Shown here piece after piece: positions 33,204 to 42,394 of a DNA stretch of 64,000 nucleotides; positions within the stretch are counted from its first letter, which is position 1; the number at the start of each line of letters is the position of its first letter. Below the pieces are notes generated by a model. It saw only the letters and a program-made list of their open reading frames with translations, ran no database searches and had not been told where the DNA came from. The stretch spans positions 1 to 64,000 of the forward strand of contig CAYXYU010000003.1 of the NCBI GenBank assembly GCA_964469525.1, written 5' to 3'. The translations under genes and the position numbers were made by a program. This DNA comes from JABDCD01 sp964469525 (GTDB lineage Bacteria > Pseudomonadota > Alphaproteobacteria > Rickettsiales > SXRF01).

Positions 33204-34076
33204 TCAATTTTTATACCCCTGCGCATACAGCAGCGCTCTTAAATCGCAATAATCGATCCGCGCCCTGGCCTGCGCACGCACGGCGGGCTTGGCGTGGTAG
33301 GCTACGCCTAACCCCGCCGCCAGCAGCATCGGCAGGTCGTTGGCTCCGTCGCCGACTGCCAGCACCTCTTGGCTGAGTAGGCGCCGCTGCTGGCAGGTTT
33401 CCTTCAGTGCCTGGAACTTGGCTTCCCGGCCCAGAACGGGGGGAATGACGTGTCCGGTCAGCTTTCCGTTTGCCAGATCGAGCACATTGGCCTGATGCTC
33501 ATCAAAGCCAAGCTCCCGCGCAACACGTGAAGTGAAGAAGGTAAACCCGCCCGAGACCAGCACCGTATAGGCGCCGTTGTTCTGCATGGCGGACAACAGC
33601 TCCTTCGCGCCGGGGGTGAATCTCACGCGTTCATCGTAACAGCGCTGCAACACGGATTCGTCGAGCCCTTTCAACAGCGACACCCGTTCCGTAAGGGCAG
33701 CAGCAAAATCCAGATCACCGTTCATGGCGCGGGCGGTGATGGCGGCGACCTCTCTTTTCTTACCCACGAAATCGGCTAGCTCGTCAATGCATTCGACGGT
33801 AATCATGGTCGAGTCCATGTCGCAGATGAGCAGCTTCTTCTTCCGCCCTGCCGCCGGCTGCACGATGATGTCATAAGGCTGGCTGCCGGCTAATGAGCGC
33901 ACCCGCGCCTCGAGCTTGTCGCGACTGTCATGGTTGACGAAAAGGTCGCAGGCGACGCGTTCCTTCAGCCAGTCGATCTTTTTGACACGCGGTAGTTCCG
34001 CCGCCATAGTGTCGATGACGGTCTTGGCCAGCGGTTTCCCGGCGGGATCGGCAATGAGAGTAACGACGAAATCCAT
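33204..34076 (-). CDS. serB: Phosphoserine phosphatase
   Basis: SerB hydrolyses phosphoserine to serine. From the ATG at 34076 (MDFVVTLIADP) it is 290 residues: a short ACT-like N-terminal part, then the HAD domain with the nucleophile motif DMDSTMI (D86/D88), LVSGGFTFFTSRVA and VGDGANDLPMLLAAGLGVAYHAKP. The frame continues upstream to 34208, but the family start is at 34076. This start codon overlaps the miaA start codon on the other strand. Confidence 0.94.
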   Translation of the reverse strand: MDFVVTLIADPAGKPLAKTVIDTMAAELPRVKKIDWLKERVACDLFVNHDSRDKLEARVRSLAGSQPYDIIVQPAAGRKKKLLICDMDSTMITVECIDELADFVGKKREVAAITARAMNGDLDFAAALTERVSLLKGLDESVLQRCYDERVRFTPGAKELLSAMQNNGAYTVLVSGGFTFFTSRVARELGFDEHQANVLDLANGKLTGHVIPPVLGREAKFQALKETCQQRRLLSQEVLAVGDGANDLPMLLAAGLGVAYHAKPAVRAQARARIDYCDLRALLYAQGYKN

Positions 34077-34992
34077 GAAGCCCGACATCATTATCGTGAC
34101 CGGCCCGACCGCCAGCGGCAAATCGGGCGCAGCGCTCTCCATAGCTGAAAGCAGCGGCGGTGTCATCATCAATGCCGACAGCCAGCAGATGTACCGCGAG
34201 CTGCGCATCCTGACCGCCCGCCCGACGCCGGAAGAGGAGGCGAGGGTGCCGCACAGGCTCTATGGCATGCTGGCGGCGGGGGAGCCCTGCTCAGCGGGGA
34301 TGTGGCTCAGGCTTGCCCGCATGGAGATCGACTGGGTGCGGGCAGAGGGGAAGACGCCCATCGTGGTCGGCGGTACGGGGCTTTACCTCAAGGCATTGCT
34401 TGAAGGCATCGCCGATATACCCGATATTCCGGAAACGGTACGCGCCCAAGCCGAAAGCGACTATGCTTCCATGGGCAGGGAAGCGTTTGCCGAACGTCTA
34501 CGAGTCGTTGATCCGGAATTTTTCGCCCGTCTCAAGATTTTTGACCGCCAGCGTCTGGTGCGCGCCTACAGCGTCTGGCTCGGTACCGGAAAAGCCTTAT
34601 CCTGGTGGCAGCGGCAGGAGGCGGCCTCCCTCTATCCGCGGGAATCTTTCAGAATATTCCAGATGGACATTCCGCGCCCGGAACTGTACCGCCGCTGCGA
34701 CGAGCGCTTTATCCAGATGCTGAAGCAGGGGGTACTGGAAGAGGTTAAACAGTTGCTGGCATTGAATCTGCCTGCCGATCTGCCGGTCGTGAAGTCAGTG
34801 GGCATCAAGGAGTTAACTGCTCACTTGCAAGGAAAAATTTCCTTGGAAGAGGCTGCCGCCAAAGCCCAGCAGGCTACGCGTAACTACGCCAAGCGCCAGC
34901 TGACCTGGTTCAGACACCAGCTGCCGGAGGCGGTGAAAGTGGCGGATGCAGAGCAATTGTCAACAAACTGTCATTTTTCTTTTGGCGCGTAA
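34075..34992 (+). CDS. miaA: tRNA dimethylallyltransferase MiaA
   Basis: MiaA adds the dimethylallyl group to A37 of tRNAs that read UNN codons. The P-loop GPTASGKS is at residues 10-17; INADSQQMYRELRILTARP and VVGGTGLYLKALLEG are typical, as is the C-terminal RNYAKRQLTWFR motif. Length about 305 residues. The ATG at 34075 is the family start; the frame is open further upstream inside serB. Its promoter must lie within serB. Confidence 0.95.
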   Translation: MKPDIIIVTGPTASGKSGAALSIAESSGGVIINADSQQMYRELRILTARPTPEEEARVPHRLYGMLAAGEPCSAGMWLRLARMEIDWVRAEGKTPIVVGGTGLYLKALLEGIADIPDIPETVRAQAESDYASMGREAFAERLRVVDPEFFARLKIFDRQRLVRAYSVWLGTGKALSWWQRQEAASLYPRESFRIFQMDIPRPELYRRCDERFIQMLKQGVLEEVKQLLALNLPADLPVVKSVGIKELTAHLQGKISLEEAAAKAQQATRNYAKRQLTWFRHQLPEAVKVADAEQLSTNCHFSFGA

Positions 34993-35033
34993 TCACTAAG
35001 ATTCGGTCTTTATCCATCCAATACGCGCAAGTC

Positions 35034-36317
35034 ATGATCAAGAAATTCACTGATGCCTTTACTCCCGTGTCCAGCGTGCTGGTTTCCAGTAATGTAGGCC
35101 AGAATCAGAAGCTTCGGAAACTGCATGAGCAAATGACGTATGAATTGATGAAGGCAAAAGAGAGGTACTTCATCCGTGATAGCAATGGCATGGATTTCGG
35201 CCTTACCGATTTGCAGCAAAAGATCGTGGAAGCCGCCGATGCCTATGTTTTTCTGCCTATTCCTGAACATATCAAGCAACCCACCGCCCCGGTTAATCGC
35301 GACTTTTTTCGGGAAATGTTCAAGGCGGCGTCCCTATTTGTAGGAGCTCAGACTGCTGACCCGGAATTGCATTTGGAGAAGCCTAACGGGCATAGCGAGC
35401 GCACGCTGGATGCTCCGCTTAAGCCGATCATCCTCGTGAATAGCGATAAGAAGAGCCGCTGCTGGAAACCGTTTGTGGAGCTGGCCGAGCATATGCATGC
35501 GCTGGGTACGATCAAGCAGAAGCCCGAGAATATCATTCATATGGTTGACGATATCGGTTCGGCTATGGAACTTCTGGCCACGGCGCATCGCAAAAAGCTT
35601 AAGGCAGCCCCAACCCATGCGGGATCACATCATGCGCTGCCAAAACGCCAACGCGAACAGGATACGCATGAAGAGCGCATCCCTGATTTCAATGTGTGTG
35701 TTTTTTGTTCGGCTTCGACGAAGAATCATGAATTAAAAGAAAGTGCCCGTCAGCTAGGCGCCGATATCGCCCGTCAGGGCTGGGGGTTGATCAGCGGCCT
35801 TGGCCGCACCGGTATGATGGGAACGGTGGTGGAGGGTGCGGCGGAGGTTATTAAAAATGAAGGCAAAGGCTGGGTGGGCGGCTCCAACCTGCCGCGCATC
35901 ATTAAGATGGAGGGACTGCCGGATTATTATGATAAATTCTGGGAAAAACCGGATATTTACACCCGCATGGAGGTGATGATCGAGAAATCGCAGGCATTCG
36001 TTGTCATGCCGGGCGGTATGGGTACGGTGCAGGAGTTAATGGCATTGTTGCTGCTGAAACATGCGAAGGAGAATGGGAAGCCTTACCTAATGCGCGATGA
36101 TAAATTCGCCAACAAGCCCATTATTCTTGTTAATCATGAAGTTGATCATGATGGTAAACGGGTTAAATTCTGGAAGCCATTGGTCGATATGGCCAAAAAA
36201 TTTGGTTTTGAAGATGATATTATTGTTGTGGATTCCATAGATCAGGCCATGCAGCAACTGGAAAACCATCACCGGAGTCATCAATTGCCTCGAAAAATAC
36301 GCAATTTATCCCGTTGA
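35034..36317 (+). CDS. Double LOG-domain protein (N-terminal copy degenerate)
   Basis: The C-terminal half (about 215-425) is a LOG/lysine-decarboxylase-like Rossmann domain with SGLGRTGMMGTV and the signature PGGMGTVQE (326-334) that in LOG enzymes cleaves cytokinin or nucleotide ribosides. The N-terminal half (about 15-185) looks like a diverged copy: KPIILVNSDKKSRCWKPF and the following IIHMVDDIGSAMELL parallel KPIILVNHEVDHDGKRVKFW and IIVVDSIDQAMQQL. In the N-terminal copy the PGGxGT motif is absent. A regulatory or dimer role for the dead domain is inferred. Alone on the plus strand. Confidence 0.85.
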   Translation: MIKKFTDAFTPVSSVLVSSNVGQNQKLRKLHEQMTYELMKAKERYFIRDSNGMDFGLTDLQQKIVEAADAYVFLPIPEHIKQPTAPVNRDFFREMFKAASLFVGAQTADPELHLEKPNGHSERTLDAPLKPIILVNSDKKSRCWKPFVELAEHMHALGTIKQKPENIIHMVDDIGSAMELLATAHRKKLKAAPTHAGSHHALPKRQREQDTHEERIPDFNVCVFCSASTKNHELKESARQLGADIARQGWGLISGLGRTGMMGTVVEGAAEVIKNEGKGWVGGSNLPRIIKMEGLPDYYDKFWEKPDIYTRMEVMIEKSQAFVVMPGGMGTVQELMALLLLKHAKENGKPYLMRDDKFANKPIILVNHEVDHDGKRVKFWKPLVDMAKKFGFEDDIIVVDSIDQAMQQLENHHRSHQLPRKIRNLSR

Positions 36318-36381
36318 ATTTTATTGACCGAGTCAGGTCAAAGCTCTAAATTTACTCCCTTTTCCGCAAAAAGAGCGTGCT

Positions 36382-38157
36382 ATGAAACCGGCGGTTATGA
36401 CCAGCCCGAAACAGGAGAGCCATCACGACATCACTGGCGCCGAGGTGATCGTGAAAGCGCTCGTCAATGAGGATATCGATGTGGTGTTCGGTTATCCGGG
36501 CGGCGCGGTGCTGCCGGTGTATGACGCGCTGTTCAAGCAGAACCAGCTACGCCATATCCTGGTGCGCCATGAGCAGGGAGCGACGCACGCCGCCGAAGGC
36601 TATGCCCGCTCGACCGGCAAGGTCGGCGTGGTGCTGGTCACTTCCGGTCCCGGCGCGACCAATGCCGTGACGGGACTGACCGACGCCATGCTCGACTCGA
36701 TCCCCATCGTCTGCATCACCGGCCAGGTGCCGACACACCTGATCGGCTCCGACGCCTTCCAGGAAGCCGACACTACCGGCATCACGCGCAGCTGCACCAA
36801 GTATAATTACCTGGTGAAGGATGTAAACGACCTCGCCCGCATCGTACACGAGGCGTTCCATATCGCCCGCACCGGCCGCCCTGGCCCGGTCGTCATCGAC
36901 ATCCCGAAGAACATTATGAACCAGAAGACAGACTATCTGGGCAAGCAGCCGGTTGACCGCCCGTCCTATCGTCCGCAGACGAAACCTGATTTGAAGCAGG
37001 TGGAAAAGGCAGTGGCGCTGATGGCGCAAGCGAAGCGCCCGATTTTTTATGTCGGCGGCGGCGTCATTAATTCAGGGACTGTTGCCTGCGCAGCGCTGCG
37101 TGAGCTGGTGCATTTAACCGGTTTTCCCTGCACCACCACGCTGATGGGACTCGGCGCGTTTCCTGGCACGCATAAGCAGTTCGTCGGCATGCTCGGGATG
37201 CATGGCAGCCTGGAGGCCAACATGGGCATGGCGGAATGCGACGTGATGATCAATATAGGCGCGCGCTTCGATGACCGCGTGACCGGCCGGCTCGACGCGT
37301 TTTCCAGAAAATCAAAAAAGATCCATGTCGATATCGACCCCAGCTCAATCAATAAGAACGTGCATGTGCATGTGCCGATTGTTGGCGATGCAGGTACGGT
37401 GATTGAACAGATGATCGTGGCGTGGAAGAAAAAGAATCCGAAGCCAGACATAGGCGAATGGTGGCTCAAAATCGAGGAATGGCGATCGAAGAAAAGCTTT
37501 TCCTACAAGCAGGGTGACAAGGTCATCAAGCCGCAATACGCACTCGAGCGACTGTATGAGTTGACGAAGGATAAAGATCTCTATGCCACCACCGATGTCG
37601 GCCAGCATCAGATGTGGGCGGCGCAGTTTTTGAAGTTCGACAAGCCGCACCGCTGGATGACTTCCGGCGGCTTAGGGACCATGGGCTACGGCATGCCATC
37701 CGCCATTGGCGTGCAGATCGCACACCCGGACGATCTGGTGGTATGCGTCACCGGCGAGGCGTCGCTGATGATGAACATTCAGGAGCTCTCCACCATCGTG
37801 CAATACCGCCTGCCGCTGAAGGTGTTCATCCTCAACAACCGCTACATGGGCATGGTGCGCCAGTGGCAGGAGATGTTCCACGGCTCGCGCTACTCGGAGT
37901 CTTACATGGACAGCCTGCCCGATTTTGTGAAATTGGCTGAGGCGTACGGCATGACGGGCCTCAGATGTGAGAAAGTGGCCGACGTCGATAAGACCATCAA
38001 AGAGATGATGGCCATCCAGGGCCCGGTGATCGTCGACATGGTGGTTGACCAGAACGAAAACGTCTACCCGATGATCCCCGCCGGGGCGGCGCATTATGAG
38101 CTTGTCCTTGGGCCGGGGGAAAAAGCGGGCGAGATCAAGACGAAGGATCTGTTGTGA
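36382..38157 (+). CDS. ilvB: Acetolactate synthase, large subunit
   Basis: It makes acetolactate or acetohydroxybutyrate from pyruvate, the first common step to valine, leucine and isoleucine. The 591-residue ThDP enzyme has the catalytic Glu region VRHEQGATHAAEGYARS, TGQVPTHLIGSDAFQE, and the ThDP-binding GEASLMMNIQELSTI followed by LNNRYMGMVRQWQ. First gene of ilvB-orphan-ilvH; its stop overlaps the next start (GTGA). Confidence 0.97.
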   Translation: MKPAVMTSPKQESHHDITGAEVIVKALVNEDIDVVFGYPGGAVLPVYDALFKQNQLRHILVRHEQGATHAAEGYARSTGKVGVVLVTSGPGATNAVTGLTDAMLDSIPIVCITGQVPTHLIGSDAFQEADTTGITRSCTKYNYLVKDVNDLARIVHEAFHIARTGRPGPVVIDIPKNIMNQKTDYLGKQPVDRPSYRPQTKPDLKQVEKAVALMAQAKRPIFYVGGGVINSGTVACAALRELVHLTGFPCTTTLMGLGAFPGTHKQFVGMLGMHGSLEANMGMAECDVMINIGARFDDRVTGRLDAFSRKSKKIHVDIDPSSINKNVHVHVPIVGDAGTVIEQMIVAWKKKNPKPDIGEWWLKIEEWRSKKSFSYKQGDKVIKPQYALERLYELTKDKDLYATTDVGQHQMWAAQFLKFDKPHRWMTSGGLGTMGYGMPSAIGVQIAHPDDLVVCVTGEASLMMNIQELSTIVQYRLPLKVFILNNRYMGMVRQWQEMFHGSRYSESYMDSLPDFVKLAEAYGMTGLRCEKVADVDKTIKEMMAIQGPVIVDMVVDQNENVYPMIPAGAAHYELVLGPGEKAGEIKTKDLL

Positions 38158-39023
38158 TTACGAACTCCTCTCCAAAAGATGTTGAACGCGCTAAGCTGGG
38201 TATATTGCTGTTTTTGAACAGCGCTGCTGCCGAGCCGCAAACACGGTGGGTAATGCGTAGCTTTTTAGAGGAGCAGTTAATGTCCCCGTTTATCGATTTG
38301 AGAGATTGTCCGGAAGTAGGATTGGTTCCTGACAGGCAGGCCCGGATTTTGAATTATGACAATCCATGCCGAATTCGCGATAAAAATGCGCTGTCCAAGG
38401 CGCTGGAAGAACTGAAAGATGCGGATCTCATTCTGGAAGAGCGTATTTCCCAAGGCAGCCGGTACCATATTGCCTCAGGGCCTGCTGAAGAACTTCTATC
38501 CCGCATGTTAAAGAATCAAAAAATAATACTTACGGAATCCCGCCAGCAGCAGGAAAAAACCAACGTGTTGCTTCCGCAGGCGGAGCAGGCCGTTTTGCGA
38601 AGATTATATCATTGTAAGGCACGCAGCTGGAACGAGCGGCGCATTGCCAACCGTATTGCTTCCCACCGCGGACATGTTTCCGAAGGTAGTCTTGCCGAAG
38701 GTTATATTGTAAGCGAGATGAGCAAGGATCGGATTGATAGAAACATTCTTCAGCCCGATCTTCCTGAAAATGCTGGCTCCATGTCAAATCCATTCAAAGG
38801 TTGGCCATCGCTGATAAAACACGCTATCGCCGCATTGGAACAGAAAGGGTATATTGCTAATCCTCTCCGCATGGAGCTTGGTAGCAAGACGAAATCCTAT
38901 ACCATTACCGATCCGGGAATTATTGCGTTGGGCATAGAGAAACCGATATTTCAATCGAAATTGAGGGAGAATAGAGAAAGCGCCATCTCCAGCTGTGACA
39001 ATGGCGGCAAGGGCGGTCGATGA
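38154..39023 (+). CDS. Orphan protein inserted between ilvB and ilvH, 289 aa
   Basis: Not recognised. It starts at GTG overlapping the ilvB stop and its own stop overlaps the ilvH ATG, both by 4 bases. It has no signal peptide or membrane span and is AT-richer than ilvB and ilvH. Two stretches look like winged-helix parts (ALSKALEELKDADLILEERI near residue 85, SLIKHAIAALEQKGYIANPL near residue 225), each a helix followed by a basic or hydrophobic wing. A DNA-binding or acetolactate-synthase-linked role is inferred from position only. Confidence 0.7.
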   Translation: MITNSSPKDVERAKLGILLFLNSAAAEPQTRWVMRSFLEEQLMSPFIDLRDCPEVGLVPDRQARILNYDNPCRIRDKNALSKALEELKDADLILEERISQGSRYHIASGPAEELLSRMLKNQKIILTESRQQQEKTNVLLPQAEQAVLRRLYHCKARSWNERRIANRIASHRGHVSEGSLAEGYIVSEMSKDRIDRNILQPDLPENAGSMSNPFKGWPSLIKHAIAALEQKGYIANPLRMELGSKTKSYTITDPGIIALGIEKPIFQSKLRENRESAISSCDNGGKGGR

Positions 39024-39571
39024 AAGACATCGTCTACGATATCCCGACCGTCAGTACGATCACCAGGCGGCATACGCTGGTCGTACTGGTCGACAACGAG
39101 TTCGGCGTGCTGGCGCGCGTCATTGGGCTGTTCTCGGGGCGCGGTTACAACATCGAGTCGCTGACGGTGGCCGAGGTCGAGCATGAGGAGAACGGGCATA
39201 AGACCGGCCGTTCGCGCATCACGATCGTGACCAGCGGCACCGAGATGGTGATCGAGCAGATCAAGAAGTTGCTGGACAAGATGGTGCCGGTTCATAAGGT
39301 GCACGACCTGACCGTCGAAGGCCCGCATGTCGAGCGCGAGCTGGCGCTGATCAAGGTAGCGGGCAACGGCCACGACCGTGTCGAGACGCTGAAGATCGCC
39401 GATATTTTCCGCGCCCGCGTGGTCGATGCGACCAGCCACTCTTTCGTATTCGAGCTGACCGGCGAGTCGAAGAAGATCAACGAATTCATTGAAATATTAC
39501 GTCCGCTGGGGTTGGTTGAAATCTGCCGCACCGGCATCGCGGCGATGAGCCGGGGGAAAGAGGGGATTTGA
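39020..39571 (+). CDS. ilvH: Acetolactate synthase, small regulatory subunit
   Basis: The small subunit activates the large subunit and confers valine inhibition. The N-terminal ACT domain reads RRHTLVVLVDNEFGVLARV and GLFSGRGYNIESLTVAEVE; a second region (ELALIKVAGNG, IADIFRARVVDATSHSFVFELTG) is also typical of IlvH. Length 183 residues. The ATG overlaps the stop of the orphan gene. After the stop at 39571 there is no complete gene before ilvC. Confidence 0.96.
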   Translation: MKDIVYDIPTVSTITRRHTLVVLVDNEFGVLARVIGLFSGRGYNIESLTVAEVEHEENGHKTGRSRITIVTSGTEMVIEQIKKLLDKMVPVHKVHDLTVEGPHVERELALIKVAGNGHDRVETLKIADIFRARVVDATSHSFVFELTGESKKINEFIEILRPLGLVEICRTGIAAMSRGKEGI

Positions 39572-39673
39572 AAATGCAGGCACTCCAGCAGCTATTGAGC
39601 CTATCGAGGACTGGGCGGACAAGACACTTAGGATGCTGCGTAATCTGCAGCGCGCGCTTAAGGAAAAATTATA

Positions 39674-39713
39674 ACCTGATCACCTGATGACCTGAATACC
39701 CGATAACCCGAAA
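39674..39713. repeat. Five iterated 8-base units before ilvC
   Basis: ACCTGATC, ACCTGATG, ACCTGAAT, ACCCGATA and ACCCGAAA stand head to tail. The last unit runs into AAAGGATAA, which supplies the purine-rich site before the ilvC ATG. One of several iterated 7/8-base repeats in the window, each with its own unit. Confidence 0.75.
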
Positions 39714-39722
39714 GGATAATCC

Positions 39723-40742
<1,020 letters not shown>

Positions 40743-40749
40743 TAATGAT

Positions 40750-41736
40750 ATGACCAACGAAAATAAAGCCTTGGACCAGCGGTACGCCGACCGCTTTGCA
40801 GCCTTCATCGGCAATACCACGGAGAATGAACAACAGAGACGTGTTGCCGAAGCGTTGTTGCATGAGTTGAATGAAACCGTTCCAGGTATATTCCGGCGGG
40901 AGGGGAAACTGGATATCATCGATCTGGGCTGTGGCCCCGGCCAAATGGTGCGTTCTTTTCAACAGTTCTTTGAAGGGGTGAATCCGGACGGTGCCTGGGT
41001 CAATGCATTGGAGATGAATCGCGATCACCTGGTCGCAGCGCAGCGGCATCTTTCCGACAGCGTCATCATTCCTGAAGATATTTTTCAGTCTCAGCCCAAT
41101 ATACGAGAAATGTTCGGCCTGCGGCAGGATCCGGCTGCGGTGTTCGTGTCGCATTCAGGCTATTACGGATATGACAAGGACCGAGGAATTGGCGATCAGC
41201 CGAAACTCGAAGCATTAGCAGATAATGTCGCCAACCTAATGGGTAAGAATACGATTGCTTTCGTTCAACATAAGGCGCCTGAACCGACCAATGCGCTCAA
41301 GCGCAAATACGCCAATATCGTTGAGTCCGATACGGCGGAGGCGTTGGGAAAGATATTTGAGAAGCGCGGCATGCGCAGTTTTCCCCTACGCTTCGAAGCG
41401 GTACTCAATTTTCCCGAGGTGAAGGAAGGATTGTGGCAGGAATTGAAAAATCCAAAACCGTACCCTCAGAGTGATTATACCAATGGAAAAGAAGTCCGCG
41501 ACCTGCTGGAATTCCTGGTGCATAAGGGGCTGGAAGAAATGTCCACGGAGGAACGGCATGCTTATCTTAAAGATGCCAGGGAGCTGATTGCGAAACATAA
41601 CGGCCATATCCCCACCTTCATCGAACAACGCGTGGTAGTCTCTCCTGGCGCAAGTCGTGGCTTCACAGAGAAAGTGAAAGCAGCGGTGAATAACGTGGCA
41701 CAGGAGTATGCCAGCAAGATGGAGATGGCAGCATAG
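40750..41736 (+). CDS. SAM-dependent methyltransferase, class I
   Basis: A 328-residue protein with SAM motif I in IIDLGCGPGQMV (about residues 54-65), an acidic residue after beta 2 (NALEMNRDHL) and VFVSHSGYYGYD at the position of motif IV. It resembles small-molecule methyltransferases with an alpha/beta Rossmann core. The substrate is unknown. It starts 7 bases after ilvC and is likely co-transcribed. It converges on the next minus-strand gene. Confidence 0.75.
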   Translation: MTNENKALDQRYADRFAAFIGNTTENEQQRRVAEALLHELNETVPGIFRREGKLDIIDLGCGPGQMVRSFQQFFEGVNPDGAWVNALEMNRDHLVAAQRHLSDSVIIPEDIFQSQPNIREMFGLRQDPAAVFVSHSGYYGYDKDRGIGDQPKLEALADNVANLMGKNTIAFVQHKAPEPTNALKRKYANIVESDTAEALGKIFEKRGMRSFPLRFEAVLNFPEVKEGLWQELKNPKPYPQSDYTNGKEVRDLLEFLVHKGLEEMSTEERHAYLKDARELIAKHNGHIPTFIEQRVVVSPGASRGFTEKVKAAVNNVAQEYASKMEMAA

Positions 41737-41743
41737 GCAGTTA

Positions 41744-42307
41744 TTACCTGACACACTGAATCACCGCCACCGGCGGCAGGGTTTCGCCGCGTTGCAGGCG
41801 CAGGAGGCGGCTGATGCAGCGCGTGTAGCCTTCGATCAGCACGTCGCAGCCGAACTTGGGGTCATGGGCAATGATCGGGTGACCGGTGTAGGGGATGGAT
41901 TCGGGTGCTTCGAGCAGTCTTTTTGCTGCGTTGCGCGGATCGCGTGCGTTATTCGGGTCATATTTTCCGCTGATGAACGCTTCCAGCTGCACCGGCTGGT
42001 CGCGCCAGCCGATGGTGGGGCTTACCGCCAGGGATGCCAGCGATGCGGAGGGTAGGTCAATCAGCCGGAAGCTGCGGGCGGGTTCAATATAGTACTTGAT
42101 ATAATCGCCGCGGCGCGCGCGCAGACGGCCGATCAGCTCCTCCTGATCGGCATCGCTGTACGGTCCGCCCGTGGCCAGCTTCTGACGCAAAGTCTTATTC
42201 ATGCCCTTGGTCATGGTGGTGCGCCAGCGCGGACTTAAAGTTTCGGCCAGCGCCCAGGAAAACAGGACTTTCTGACGGCTGATGTCAAGAATGCGAGAAA
42301 TAGGCAT
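41744..42307 (-). CDS. Hypothetical protein, 187 aa, faint ParB-N resemblance
   Basis: Not firmly recognised. Near the C-terminus HDPKFGCDVLIEGYTRCISRL is shaped like the D/E-G-x-[HT]-R loop of ParB/sulfiredoxin-fold nucleotidases, but no helix-turn-helix follows. A basic N-terminal half (MNKTLRQKLATGG, RLRARRGDYIKYYIEP) may bind nucleic acid. The ATG at 42307 is chosen as the first after the palindrome region; the frame opens seven codons earlier too. It is divergent from leuA. Confidence 0.55.
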   Translation of the reverse strand: MPISRILDISRQKVLFSWALAETLSPRWRTTMTKGMNKTLRQKLATGGPYSDADQEELIGRLRARRGDYIKYYIEPARSFRLIDLPSASLASLAVSPTIGWRDQPVQLEAFISGKYDPNNARDPRNAAKRLLEAPESIPYTGHPIIAHDPKFGCDVLIEGYTRCISRLLRLQRGETLPPVAVIQCVR

Positions 42308-42341
42308 AATAGAGGCCTTGGCGATCAATAAAAGAGTTGCT

Positions 42342-42377
42342 CTAAGAGCATATCTTTCTTACCTTATATGCTCTTAG
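42342..42377. promoter_or_regulatory. 12-bp perfect inverted repeat upstream of leuA
   Basis: CTAAGAGCATAT (42342-42353) and ATATGCTCTTAG (42366-42377) with a 12-base loop. It lies between the two divergent genes, so it can act as a shared operator or as a 5' hairpin in the leuA message. The right arm includes the ATG at 42368, which argues for the TTG at 42395 as the leuA start. Confidence 0.6.
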
Positions 42378-42394
42378 CAGATCGGAGCTTACCC

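Noticed and set aside
39575..39674. Small frame between ilvH and ilvC reading PIEDWADKTLRMLRNLQRAL
   Set aside because: It looks protein-like, but has no start codon with a ribosome site in that frame; probably a remnant or chance.
41744..42307. ParB partition protein
   Set aside because: Only the short EGYTR loop fits; no HTH domain or parA neighbour, so the name is not justified.
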